Shown here piece by piece: positions 34,001 to 41,670 of a DNA stretch of 64,000 bases. The notes under the pieces are model-generated. The model was not told the origin of the DNA and ran no database searches. It saw only the letters and a program-made list of their open reading frames with translations. The number at the start of each line of letters is the position of its first letter. Position 1 is the stretch's first letter. The position numbers and the translations under genes were made by a program. This stretch comes from Sandaracinaceae bacterium (GTDB taxonomy: Bacteria > Myxococcota_A > Polyangia > Polyangiales > Sandaracinaceae): the NCBI GenBank assembly GCA_020633195.1, contig JACKEC010000036.1:1-64000 (forward strand), written 5' to 3'.

Positions 34001-36203
34001 GCCGGACCGCGGCCGCCTCCGCGGTGGCTCGCACCACCCGCCCCACCGCGCGGAACATCGAGCCGGGGCTCACGTACAGCACGCTCGGGACGGCGACGGC
34101 GATGTCGGCGAGCTGGGCCAGCGCGGTCTCGTCGAGGGCCCCCGAGGGGAGCTCCACGATCGCGAGCCGCGCGTCGGCCGAGCGCTCGGACACGTGCGCC
34201 TCGAGGGGCCGCGGATCCACCGTGTCGAGGAGCACCTCGACGTCGGCGGTGACGCGCGACTCCTCCAGCATGCGGCGCGCCGACGAGCGGAGGCCGTCGT
34301 TGAGCGAGGCGTCCCGCGTCACGGTGGTGAAGCGGATGCTCGCCGTCCGGAACGCCGTGCTGCTCGTGATGAAGCGGACCAGCGCGATCCCCAGCGCGGG
34401 GCTGCTCTCCGAGCGCCACCAGACGTCGACGCGCGGGGGGCCCGACGCCTGGTGCGACGTGTCGCTGAAGAGCAGCGTGTTCAGGTCGAGCTCGCGCAGC
34501 TGATCGACGAGCGCGCCGAAGCGGGCGGGCTCGACCGCGTACGCGTCCCAGTCCAGCAGCACGGTGTTGGGCTCGAGGCCCGAGAAGCCGCGATGGCGAG
34601 CGAACGCGTGGATCGTCTCGTAGGGGTCTTCGGTCTCGACGCGCTCGTCGAAGACGCCGACCACCGGGCCCGCGTCGAGCGCGACGGGATCCTCGGGCGC
34701 GGGGGCCTCGTCGGGGCGGCGGAGCCGGACGTCGGTGAGCATGCCGTTGCCCGTGATCAGCGTGCTCGCGGTGCGGCGGAGCCCCACGCGCGGCGAGCCG
34801 TCGTCGGGCCGGAACATGAGGATGTTCGGCCGCCAGTTGCGGTGCTGCCGGTCCGCCTTGGAGAGGCGGTGGAGGCCCGCGCGGACGAGCGAGGACCAGA
34901 CCCCCTCCCATGCGTCGCCCGACTCGAGCTGGAGCTGGCGCCGCTGCAGGAACACGTAGAGGAGCGCCATCATCGTGGTGGCGCCGGCCATCGCCGCGAG
35001 GTTCAGCTGGATCATCAGCAGGATCGACGCGACCGCGCCGACGACGCTGATGGTCTTCGGGATCCGGAACTCGGGGCGGAAGTCCGGGCTGACGATGCTC
35101 TCGATGGCGCACGCGATGTTGAGGAACGCGTAGGTCGCCATGAACACCATCGAGACGATCTCGGCGATCGCCTCGAGCTCGGCGACGAGGATGCCGACCT
35201 CGCCGATCGCGAACGCGAGCAGCAGCGCGTTGCGCGGCTCGTTGGTCTTGCCGTAGCCCTTCGCGAACCAGCGCGGCGTGATCCCGTCGGAGCTGATGGT
35301 CTGCAGGATCCGGGGGGCGCCGAGGATGCTCCCGAGCGCGCTCGAGAGGGTCGCGCCCCAGATGCCCGCGGTGACCGCGGGGCCCCAGACGGCGAGGTCC
35401 TCGAGCACGCGCCGGTTCTCGCGCAGCTCCTCGGGCCGCACGCGGATCGCCAGGAAGATGGCGAGGCCGAGGTAGACCACCATCCCCGCTCCGATCGCGG
35501 CCATGGTGCCGGTGGGGATCGAGCGCTTGGGATCCTTGAGGTCGCCCGACATGTTCACGCCGGCCGTGAAGCCGGTGACCGCGGGGAAGAACACGCCGAA
35601 GAGCGCGAACAGCGAGGGAGCCTCGGCGAGCTCGGGCGGCCCGATCAGCGCGGTCTCCGCCGGGACCTCGGGCGACCCGAAGAACACGGCGAGCAGAGAG
35701 ATCCCGATCAGCGCGAGGATCACGTACTGCGTCTTGATCGCGAGCGACGTGCTGATGAACGTGATCACCGTGATCAGCACGACGGTGATCGTCCCGCAGA
35801 TCCGGATGCCGGTGAGGTTGCGCGGGTCGAGCCCGATCGTCGCGAGGAAGCTCTCCGAGAAGCCGATGACGTACAGGCTGATGCTGAACGAGAGCCCCAG
35901 GAACAGCGCGAGGCCCAGCGTGCCGCCGATCGGCAGACCGAGGCTGCGGGAGACGATGTAGTACGGGCCGCCCGCGCCGACGCTCTTGTCGGTGGCGATG
36001 GAGCTGATGCTCAGGCCGGTGCACACGCTCACGATGTGCGCGGCGAGGATGATCCCGATCGTCTGCGCGAGCCCCGCCGTCCCCACCAGCCAGGGGAGGC
36101 GCAGGTACATGATCACGCCGAGGATGGTCAGGATCGACGGCGTGAAGACGCCCCCGAAGACCCCGAACTTGCTATCGGCTTTGCTCGCCACCTCGATCGC
36201 CAC
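31083..36203 (-). CDS. SLC12-type cation-chloride cotransporter fused to a large cytoplasmic region with a P-loop ATPase
   Basis: A 1706-residue fusion. Residues 10-430 form about twelve membrane helices with SLC12 signatures: GVIMYLRLPWLVGTAGL, GAGGPYYIVSRSLG, FFPAVTGFTAGVNMSGDLKD, WFAKGYGKTNEPRNALLL. These closely recall animal NKCC/KCC proteins, which move Na/K with chloride. Residues about 450-700 resemble the SLC12 C-terminal domain (NWRPNILMFRPDDGSPRVGL). About 750-1350 are helical and charged. A P-loop ATPase follows: GEPDSGKTALC with Lys1420, and Walker B VVVIEDLELWW with E1483-D1484. A winged-helix-like end (about 1625-1700, LLRISGLGPEDLDHPLDVL) resembles those of STAND/AAA proteins. 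GTG 36203 follows TATGCT by 11 bases. The downstream MscS-like gene overlaps its stop. Transported ions and the ATPase's job are inference. Confidence 0.9.
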   Translation of the reverse strand: MAIEVASKADSKFGVFGGVFTPSILTILGVIMYLRLPWLVGTAGLAQTIGIILAAHIVSVCTGLSISSIATDKSVGAGGPYYIVSRSLGLPIGGTLGLALFLGLSFSISLYVIGFSESFLATIGLDPRNLTGIRICGTITVVLITVITFISTSLAIKTQYVILALIGISLLAVFFGSPEVPAETALIGPPELAEAPSLFALFGVFFPAVTGFTAGVNMSGDLKDPKRSIPTGTMAAIGAGMVVYLGLAIFLAIRVRPEELRENRRVLEDLAVWGPAVTAGIWGATLSSALGSILGAPRILQTISSDGITPRWFAKGYGKTNEPRNALLLAFAIGEVGILVAELEAIAEIVSMVFMATYAFLNIACAIESIVSPDFRPEFRIPKTISVVGAVASILLMIQLNLAAMAGATTMMALLYVFLQRRQLQLESGDAWEGVWSSLVRAGLHRLSKADRQHRNWRPNILMFRPDDGSPRVGLRRTASTLITGNGMLTDVRLRRPDEAPAPEDPVALDAGPVVGVFDERVETEDPYETIHAFARHRGFSGLEPNTVLLDWDAYAVEPARFGALVDQLRELDLNTLLFSDTSHQASGPPRVDVWWRSESSPALGIALVRFITSSTAFRTASIRFTTVTRDASLNDGLRSSARRMLEESRVTADVEVLLDTVDPRPLEAHVSERSADARLAIVELPSGALDETALAQLADIAVAVPSVLYVSPGSMFRAVGRVVRATAEAAAVRPALDAEALPELELPPYPAIARHAEAFAERLDQTLDAYFQESLGRLAARNGELLDATEELVVRHLKMLRSGADSKLNPIKRRRLANRVQSAFLMECGKLIDEFIHQDLADQRDILEGRARAFADDESLVDPDEVLVVERDARLYMPGPGDVRELAKLKAAKLKGAKDGETVVDETPTAPLARWYVNKELLEVADDITRAYVHECWRLGVQLLSVFNASRTSMALLQDEALEGEALNAFLEEAREAAVARTTELREEHVSRLAELRAELAIDARELAQRYADDLARIDLPLLLETSRKLPRHLDALRTGLLGGATVLYEHQRAIFERAQVGLKASAFQHRLATIVLRTRESIALEVKSGILSAYRGLAKSLREFLDSDAETPLELRFDHDHPLDPQALVEAFVRDAQRCADELPETVRTLSDQSIQRLSDGDASEVEVVDLPLRRLAQFLVDVELVGPLTEILARVPAVESKAVGVAEDVTRLIGFHQGEVDPENAEGGFHAHMRPVVESSLERLEAEREPLEEIIPSIEETLEAKLAAVLRGTDVYELTSSAEALGQQVRRHHGQRAMSGAQSLALRGVQRVRQALVGAVYGRSAGVLIARRLRDAGEAGTLVDRVMRLVERMSPSADALEDLPFFYRQLFFGKNTFSETFWVERENEVAAARRGIAQHDRGVKGVLVVTGEPDSGKTALCRRMLGRSLAKRPSYWVMPPDAGDASVAAFAAALREATGERGQPSEVIAALPDRSVVVIEDLELWWERTADGLAVIDALLACVQQHGDRVLFVIEVGTHPFEAIDRFRRLADQALAVVECGPLPAEALKEIVMLRHGSTGVGFELDGVPESALGEWRIARLFSNHFTASRGLVGAALVSWITHVEKATDRTMTIRRPDRSDWEILDGLRPEWVAILIQLLLHKRLTRQRLLRISGLGPEDLDHPLDVLTRMGLVEEGRNGVLRLSRFVTHALIDRLRARRMIP

Positions 36204-36262
36204 TCAGCGTGGCGAGCATACCGCGCCCGGCGGGCCGTGAATTGGTCCGCCTGGGCGGGAGG

Positions 36263-37825
36263 TCAGGCTTCGGAGAACTCGGCCAGCGCGCCGTCCTGCG
36301 CGAGCCGAAGCTTCCGCAGTGCCTGGACTTGGAGCTGCCGGATGCGCTCGCGGCTGAGGCCGAAGCGGTCGCCCACGTCGGTGAGCGTGTGCTCCTCCTC
36401 GCCGTCCATGCCGAAGCGCATCCGCAGGATCTCGCGCTCGCGCTCCGTCAACGTATCGAGCGCCTGTCGAAGCGTCGACTCGAGGGAGTCGTCGACCAGG
36501 GGCTGCATCGGCGTGAGCTGATCGGGATCCACGACGAGGTCACCGAGCGTGGAGCTGCCGTCGACGCCCACGGGGATGTCGAGGCTCACGGTGTCCCGCA
36601 TCGCCTCCATGAGCTCCGAGACGCGCCGCTCCGGCATGTCGAGCGCGCGACCGATCTCGCGCGGCGTCGGCTGCCGGCCCAGCTTGGGCGTGAGCTCGTG
36701 GATCTGGCGCATCACTCGGTGGAAGCGCTCGAGCGCGTTCACGGGGACGCGGATCGTCCGACCCTGCTCCTGCGTGGCGCGGTTCATCGACTGCCGGATC
36801 CACCAGCCCGCGTACGTCGAGAGCCGGAAGCCCTTGTGGTAGTCGTACTTCTCGACCGCCCGCATCAGGCCCATGTTCCCCTCCTGGATGAGGTCGAGGA
36901 ACGGCAGGCCGCGGCCGCGGTACTGCTTGGCGATCGAGACGACGAGCCGGAGGTTGGCCTCGACCATCTCGGACTTGGCCACGTCCACGACGTGGAGGGC
37001 TTCGCGGAGCACCCGCGCGGTCTCGCGGACCTCGTCGATGGGGCGCCCCGTCTGCGCTTCGATCTCCTCGAGCTGACGGCGCGCCTCTCGCGGGGCGTGC
37101 CGCGCGTCGCGCTCGGCGCGCTCGATCTTGCCGAGGTAGCCGGTGATCCGGCGGGTGATCCGCTCGAGGCGCTTCTCGTGGAAGTCGAGCGTGCGCAGGA
37201 GCGCCGCCCGCTCGCCGCGGAGGACCTCGCGTCGCTTCGCGTTGCGGCACGCCGCGATGCTCGCGTCGAGGCCGACGATGGCGCGCAGGGTGGCGAGGGT
37301 CTGCTCGCGCGCGACCGACTCCTCGTCGGTGCCCTTGCGGAGGTGCTCCGAGATCACCTCGCGCACGCTGATCTCCTCCTTCTCGAGGCGGGAGCACATG
37401 CGCGCGATCTCGGGCATCGCGATGGGCGTGTTCCACAGCACGTCGAGGACACGGTGACGCCCGTGCTCGATCTGGCGGGCGAGCTCGATCTCACCGTCCC
37501 GCGTCAGCAGGGCGACGTCGCCGAGGCGGCCGAGGTAGCGCTCCACGATGTCGAGCTGTGGCCCGCGCGGCCGCGAGGCCTTCGGTCGCTTCGCGCCCGA
37601 CGACTTCGTGGAGGAGTGCGACAGGGCGATGCCCTCCATCTCGAGGGTTCGCATGACCGCGGGTATGGCGCGGCTCAGGTCGTCGACGCCGGCGAGCCGG
37701 TCGCAGACCTCCTCATAGGTCAGGTAGCCGCGCTTGCGGCCGACCGACAGCAAGTCTTCGTCGAGGTACGTCGTGTCCGGCTTGTGCTTCAAGTGAACCT
37801 GCCTATCTGGGCTATCCGCGGACAC
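36263..37825 (-). CDS. RpoD/SigA-family sigma-70 factor
   Basis: A 520-residue primary-type sigma factor. A region-1.1-like segment (LLSVGRKRGYLTYEEVCDRL, about 22-42) and region 1.2 (LDIVERYLGRLGDVALLTR) are present. A long charged non-conserved region leads to region 2 (NLRLVVSIAKQYRGRGLPFL, EGNMGLMRAVEKYD, STYAGWWIRQSMNRA, which read the -10 element), region 3 and region 4 (LTEREREILRMRFGMDG, FGLSRERIRQLQVQALRKLR, reading the -35). All core-binding motifs are intact, so it should be active. Whether it is the housekeeping factor or a paralogue cannot be told here. The start is set at GTG 37825 because sequence further up the open frame is Arg/Pro-rich and unlike sigma factors. Confidence 0.9.
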   Translation of the reverse strand: MSADSPDRQVHLKHKPDTTYLDEDLLSVGRKRGYLTYEEVCDRLAGVDDLSRAIPAVMRTLEMEGIALSHSSTKSSGAKRPKASRPRGPQLDIVERYLGRLGDVALLTRDGEIELARQIEHGRHRVLDVLWNTPIAMPEIARMCSRLEKEEISVREVISEHLRKGTDEESVAREQTLATLRAIVGLDASIAACRNAKRREVLRGERAALLRTLDFHEKRLERITRRITGYLGKIERAERDARHAPREARRQLEEIEAQTGRPIDEVRETARVLREALHVVDVAKSEMVEANLRLVVSIAKQYRGRGLPFLDLIQEGNMGLMRAVEKYDYHKGFRLSTYAGWWIRQSMNRATQEQGRTIRVPVNALERFHRVMRQIHELTPKLGRQPTPREIGRALDMPERRVSELMEAMRDTVSLDIPVGVDGSSTLGDLVVDPDQLTPMQPLVDDSLESTLRQALDTLTEREREILRMRFGMDGEEEHTLTDVGDRFGLSRERIRQLQVQALRKLRLAQDGALAEFSEA

Positions 37826-38178
37826 GGTCCGAAGGGGAACGTTCCGCGCGGAGCTCGAGGTCGCTCGAGGTCTTGGACGCTCGAGTCGGGGGCACACCTT
37901 GGGCGCGATTCGACTCCATCTCGTTCTTCGATCTGGAGCCATCGCCTCCGCAGCGAAACCCCCGGCCTCGCACCGTGTAGTACGTCCGAGACGCGCGAAC
38001 GTTTCGACGGTCGGTGGGGGGCGTCGCATTCAATGGTTGGGTTGCGCGTGCCACGCCCTCCGTTCGACGCACGAACGGGGCCAAGCGGCTCGTGGCTGGT
38101 CGCGGCACACACGAACCCCAACCCGTGGGGACGGCTGCGTGTTCCCGCGGAGATTTTCCCGCGGCGCCTACGGCGAGC
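37826..38178. other. 353-base gap upstream of the sigma factor gene
   Basis: No credible gene. It holds the 10-base palindrome GGAACGTTCC (37836-37845), three GCTCGAG copies at about 37850-37885, and a second AACGTT core at 37998-38003. I could not place a convincing promoter, though this must be the upstream region of the sigma gene. Confidence 0.4.
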
Positions 38179-38751
38179 TCAGCGTCCCTCGACGCCGACC
38201 GTGTAGCGCTGCGGGTCCATCGTGTGCGTGGTGTGTACGAACAGGGTGGCGCCGGAGCACTCGTAGCGCTCGCCGCCGCCCTCGGTCCACACGCAGTCCC
38301 CGAACGCGTCGCGGATCTCGTAGATGTGGGTGCCCGCCTCGATCACGCGCCCGTCGACCCGGATGCGGCCGAGCGCGCCCATCTGCGCCTCGATCCGACG
38401 CGCCCGACCGTCGCGGAACGTGACCTGGTAGGGCCCGAACGCGGTGACGCGGGGGTCGACGACGGTGGCCTCGAGGCCCAGCGCGCGTACCTCGTCTTCG
38501 GTCATCCCGACGCGGATCGGGCCGAGGCGCGTCCCCGCTTCGATGTCCACGGGCTCGGCTCGCGGCTCGGGCTCGGGCTCCTCCGGCTCGGAATCCTCCG
38601 GCTCGGCCTCGGCCTCCGGCTCGGCCTCGGCCTCCGGCTGCGCCTCGGCCTCGTCCGTGGTCTCGTGCTCCGCGCGAGGCTCACCGATGTTCGTCTCGTT
38701 GGCGCCACACGCCAGGACGAAGACTCCGCATATCGCGAGCAACCACCTCAC
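38179..38751 (-). CDS. lipoprotein with a Glu/Pro-rich linker, 190 residues
   Basis: A short exported protein. The start VRWLLAICGVFVLACG gives a lipobox (VLAC, Cys15). Residues about 25-70 are almost only Glu, Pro and Ala (EPEAEAEPEAEAEPED and similar), a low-complexity spacer. The C-terminal domain begins RLGPIRVGMTEDEVRALGLE, a pattern found in small envelope lipoproteins such as SmpA-like folds (I/L-x-V-G-M-T-x-x-E-V). It ends with two cysteines likely to be disulfide-bonded. Start GTG 38751 with TATCCA 6 bases upstream. Function unknown. Confidence 0.75.
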   Translation of the reverse strand: MRWLLAICGVFVLACGANETNIGEPRAEHETTDEAEAQPEAEAEPEAEAEPEDSEPEEPEPEPRAEPVDIEAGTRLGPIRVGMTEDEVRALGLEATVVDPRVTAFGPYQVTFRDGRARRIEAQMGALGRIRVDGRVIEAGTHIYEIRDAFGDCVWTEGGGERYECSGATLFVHTTHTMDPQRYTVGVEGR

Positions 38752-38783
38752 GCCCGCTGGATACACGATCCAGGCGCGGGTGG

Positions 38784-39089
38784 CTACGAGCTGGCCGAGC
38801 CGGGGCGGTCGTAGCGCAGCCACGCCGTGCGGTCGGCGTGCACGGCCTCGGCGATCTCGACGACCCGGGTCTGCTCGGTCTCGACCTCGGGGATCGTGAA
38901 CACGTCGGCGGCGCCGGTGCGGTTCGGGTTCCACTTGAGGAAGACGTTGGCCTTCGGGAAGGCGTCGCGGAGGCGCTCGCGGAGCTCGATCTGGAACGCG
39001 TGGGCGCTCGCCTCCTGCATCAGACCGTCGGTGTCGATGTCGGCGAACAGATCGGCGCTCACGGTGTACTCGATGGTGCTAACAGACAA
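38784..39089 (-). CDS. hypothetical protein, 101 residues
   Basis: A small soluble acidic protein (STIEYTVSADLFADIDTDGL; FPKANVFLKWNPNRTG; EVETEQTRVVEIAEAVHADR) with mixed alpha/beta character and no low-complexity bias, which supports a real gene. It starts with TTG at 39089, preceded by AGGAG with a 9-base spacer. I recognise no family. It lies 32 bases upstream of the lipoprotein gene at 38179-38751 and may share its transcript. Confidence 0.65.
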   Translation of the reverse strand: MSVSTIEYTVSADLFADIDTDGLMQEASAHAFQIELRERLRDAFPKANVFLKWNPNRTGAADVFTIPEVETEQTRVVEIAEAVHADRTAWLRYDRPGSASS

Positions 39090-39166
39090 CCTGACTTGCT
39101 CCTGTCGAAAGCGGGCGTTGCGGGGGAGGCGGGGGTCTAACGTGGCCCCTCCGCGATCGCAAATCG

Positions 39167-40528
39167 TCAGGGATCGTCGTCTGTGTCGGAGAGCGCGGCG
39201 AGGCTCGCGAGCCCGATGCTGAGCGCGGCGCGCAGCACGGCCTCCTCCGGGGTCTCGCGGACGGGTTGGATCCGCAAGACGCCTGGCGGGAGGTTCGGCG
39301 CGAGGGCGCGGGCGCGCTCGACGAGGCGCGCCGGCACCTCGAGGCGCAGGCCCGCGTGCGTCTGGTCCGAGAGCGCGTGCGAAGCCGAGGTGTCGTCGCT
39401 CGGGGCCCGGGGCGCGGGGACGCTCGGTGAGGTCCGCTCGGCGGTGGGCGCGAGGGCGGCCTCGGCGTTCGGGGGCGGGGGCTCGGTGCGCGAGCCGGAG
39501 TCGTCCTCGTCGCGGGGGGCGGGCGCGAAGATCTCCGTGGAGGTCGCCTCGGCCTCGGCGAACGCGGCCGTCGGACCGACGCGGGTGGGCGTGGGCTCGA
39601 TCTCGTCGGCCTCGGGCAGCTCGTCGGGCTCGGGCAGCGCGTCGGGCTCCCGAAGCTCTTCGGGCTCGGGCGACGGCTCGGGCTCGGGCAGCGGCTCGGG
39701 CTCGGGTCGCGCCGCCATCGGAGCCGCGGATCGGCGCTCGATCGGGGTCGGCCGCGGCCGCGGGCGCGCCTCGAGCTTCGTCGGCACCGCGGGCAGCTCG
39801 GGCTTGGGCGGTTCGGCCTTGGGCGGATCGGCCTTGGGAGGAGGCCGCGGGGCCTCACTCTTCGGCGCGACCTCGGCCCGCGGCACCGCGGGGAGCGCCC
39901 CGAGCTTGGGGAGCGGAGGCGCGGCGTCGACGGGGCGTCGCGGCGGCGGGAACGAGGACGGGCGGGGCGGGGGAAACGAGGACGGCCGCGGCAGCGGCGC
40001 GGGGGGCGGGATCGCGCTCGGCGGGGGCGGCCGCGTCGAGGGCTTGGGTCGCGCCGGGGGCAGCGGAGGCCGACCCGCGGGCGGTCGAGGCCGCAGCGTC
40101 GGGGGGCGGACCGGCTCGCTGCGCGTCGGCGGGGGCGGCGGCACCGACTTGGACGGCGCGCTCGGGGGCGGCTTGAGGATCTTCTCGCGCAGCGATCGGA
40201 GGTCGAAGTTGCCCGTCGCCTGCGCGCCGTCCTCACGGGCCAGGAGCATGCGCTCCCACATGATCTCGTTGCGCTCGTCGAACGAGAGGAGGGACAAGCG
40301 GACCCGGTACGTCGAGGCCCCCTCCTGCGTGCTCTCCTGACAGCGGCCGACCCCCTCGAAGACCTTCGAGCCGTCGAGCAGGTGCACGCTGAAGCGGATC
40401 CAGTCGCCATCCGGGATGCGGCGGCCGGCCGGCAGACGGACCGACGTGTCGTCGACGAAGGGGGCGAGCTCGCGGACGAGGTCCGACACGTCGCGGTGGC
40501 TCGTCCAGACTTCGAGCGAATCGCTCAC
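39167..40528 (-). CDS. PilZ-like N-terminal domain with a long proline-rich tail
   Basis: A 453-residue protein. Residues 1-110 (DSLEVWTSHRDVSDLVREL; LPAGRRIPDGDWIRFSVHLL; VFEGVGRCQESTQE; YRVRLSLLSFDERNEIMWER) resemble the PilZ-related domain found in many copies in Myxococcus. Whether it binds c-di-GMP is uncertain, since the RxxxR motif is not obvious. Residues about 130-350 are Pro/Arg/Glu-rich and low-complexity (PPPPTRSEPVRPP; PEPEPLPEPEPSPEPEE). The last 75 residues fold again (LRLEVPARLVERARALAPN; LRAALSIGLASLAALS). GTG 40528 overlaps the stop of the carboxypeptidase gene, so it is the last gene of a coupled operon. Confidence 0.72.
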   Translation of the reverse strand: MSDSLEVWTSHRDVSDLVRELAPFVDDTSVRLPAGRRIPDGDWIRFSVHLLDGSKVFEGVGRCQESTQEGASTYRVRLSLLSFDERNEIMWERMLLAREDGAQATGNFDLRSLREKILKPPPSAPSKSVPPPPPTRSEPVRPPTLRPRPPAGRPPLPPARPKPSTRPPPPSAIPPPAPLPRPSSFPPPRPSSFPPPRRPVDAAPPLPKLGALPAVPRAEVAPKSEAPRPPPKADPPKAEPPKPELPAVPTKLEARPRPRPTPIERRSAAPMAARPEPEPLPEPEPSPEPEELREPDALPEPDELPEADEIEPTPTRVGPTAAFAEAEATSTEIFAPAPRDEDDSGSRTEPPPPNAEAALAPTAERTSPSVPAPRAPSDDTSASHALSDQTHAGLRLEVPARLVERARALAPNLPPGVLRIQPVRETPEEAVLRAALSIGLASLAALSDTDDDP

Positions 40529-41670
40529 CGGCGCGAGCCTAACCCAACGCGCAGCTCCTCCGCGACGGCGGCGATCGTGTCGAGGCACGCCTCGGCGAGG
40601 TGCGCGCAGCGCGCCGGCGACCAGCCCGTCTCGGGGATCGGGAGGTCGGCGTTGTCCTTGAACGGCATCTCGAGCGTCATGGAGAGGCACCCGAAGCGCT
40701 CCGCCACCCAGTTCGTGCACAAGCGCAGGTTGGCTTGCCCCGGCGCGGCCGGCGGGTAGCCGCGCTCGGTCTGGAAGTCGGGCGACCGTCGCCGCAGCTC
40801 GGCCCGGAAGCGCGCGAGCAGCTCGCGCTGCGCCGCGGTGAGGGACGGGACGCCGTCCGGACCCGCGATGAAGTTGTACGGGAGCTCTTCGTCGCCGTGG
40901 ACGTCGAGGCACAGGTCGACGCCCGTCGCGATCATCTGCTCGCGCACGAGGAACACCTCGGGGCTGCGCTCGAGGCTGGGCTCCGCCCACTCGCGGTTGA
41001 GGTTCGCGCCCGCGGCGTTCGTGCGCAGGTGGCCGCGGCGGGAGCCGTCCGGGTTCATGTTGGGGACGACGTGGAAGGTCGCCTTCGCGAGCAGGGCGCG
41101 CGCGACGGGCTCGTCGGGATCGAGGAGCCGCGCGAGGAAGCCCTCCATCCAGTGCTCGGCCATCGTCTCGCCGGGGTGCTGGCGGGCGATGCACCAGATG
41201 GACAGCGGCCCCTCGCCCACGTGGAGGGCGTCGAGATCCTGGCCGTCGACGGTGCGGCCGAGCACCTCGTGGCGGACGCGCGGATCCCGGCTCGCGCGGC
41301 CGATCAGGTCGTGGTGCCGCTCCATGGAGAAGGGCACGAAGTACGCGAGCCAGACCGCGTTGGCGCCGCCCGGGTGACGGATCTCGAGGACCCCGTCGGC
41401 GTAGGACGTGGGGACGCGGTACCAGCGCTCGCGGTCCGTGGAGGCGACGGCCGAGTAGCCCTCGTAGCCCGCGCCGTAGGAGGCCTCGCCCGCGTTGATC
41501 AGGCGCACCACCGCGGGGGCGCCGCCGAGGCCGGCGACGCGGAAGTAGAACCACTGCATGAAGTCCGCCTTCGCGTCCTTCTGAATGCGCACGGTGATCG
41601 CGTCGGGCGCGGAGGCGTCGACCACGTCCCCGTTGCCGCCGTCGAAGGCGCTGCTGACGGAGACGGTCAC
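40525..41670 (-). CDS. M14 metallocarboxypeptidase of the cytosolic (CCP/AGBL) type
   Basis: A 381-residue soluble enzyme. The N-terminal beta domain (FDGGNGDVV, DFMQWFYFRVAGLGG, VRLINAGEASYGAGYEGY) is the hallmark of cytosolic carboxypeptidases, known in eukaryotes for trimming Glu from tubulin tails. The zinc ligands are H165 and E168 (QHPGETMAEHW) and H258 (LDVHGDEELPYNF). The catalytic Glu is E334 (LEMPFKDN). All are intact, and there is no export signal. GTG 41670 overlaps the stop of the FAD monooxygenase and its own stop overlaps the PilZ gene start, so the three genes form one coupled operon. The bacterial substrate is unknown; an acidic protein tail is one guess. Confidence 0.88.
   Translation of the reverse strand: MTVSVSSAFDGGNGDVVDASAPDAITVRIQKDAKADFMQWFYFRVAGLGGAPAVVRLINAGEASYGAGYEGYSAVASTDRERWYRVPTSYADGVLEIRHPGGANAVWLAYFVPFSMERHHDLIGRASRDPRVRHEVLGRTVDGQDLDALHVGEGPLSIWCIARQHPGETMAEHWMEGFLARLLDPDEPVARALLAKATFHVVPNMNPDGSRRGHLRTNAAGANLNREWAEPSLERSPEVFLVREQMIATGVDLCLDVHGDEELPYNFIAGPDGVPSLTAAQRELLARFRAELRRRSPDFQTERGYPPAAPGQANLRLCTNWVAERFGCLSMTLEMPFKDNADLPIPETGWSPARCAHLAEACLDTIAAVAEELRVGLGSRR

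Noticed and set aside
31960..36024. 1354-codon frame inside the cotransporter gene
   Set aside because: Arg/His-rich shadow frame of the real gene on the same strand.
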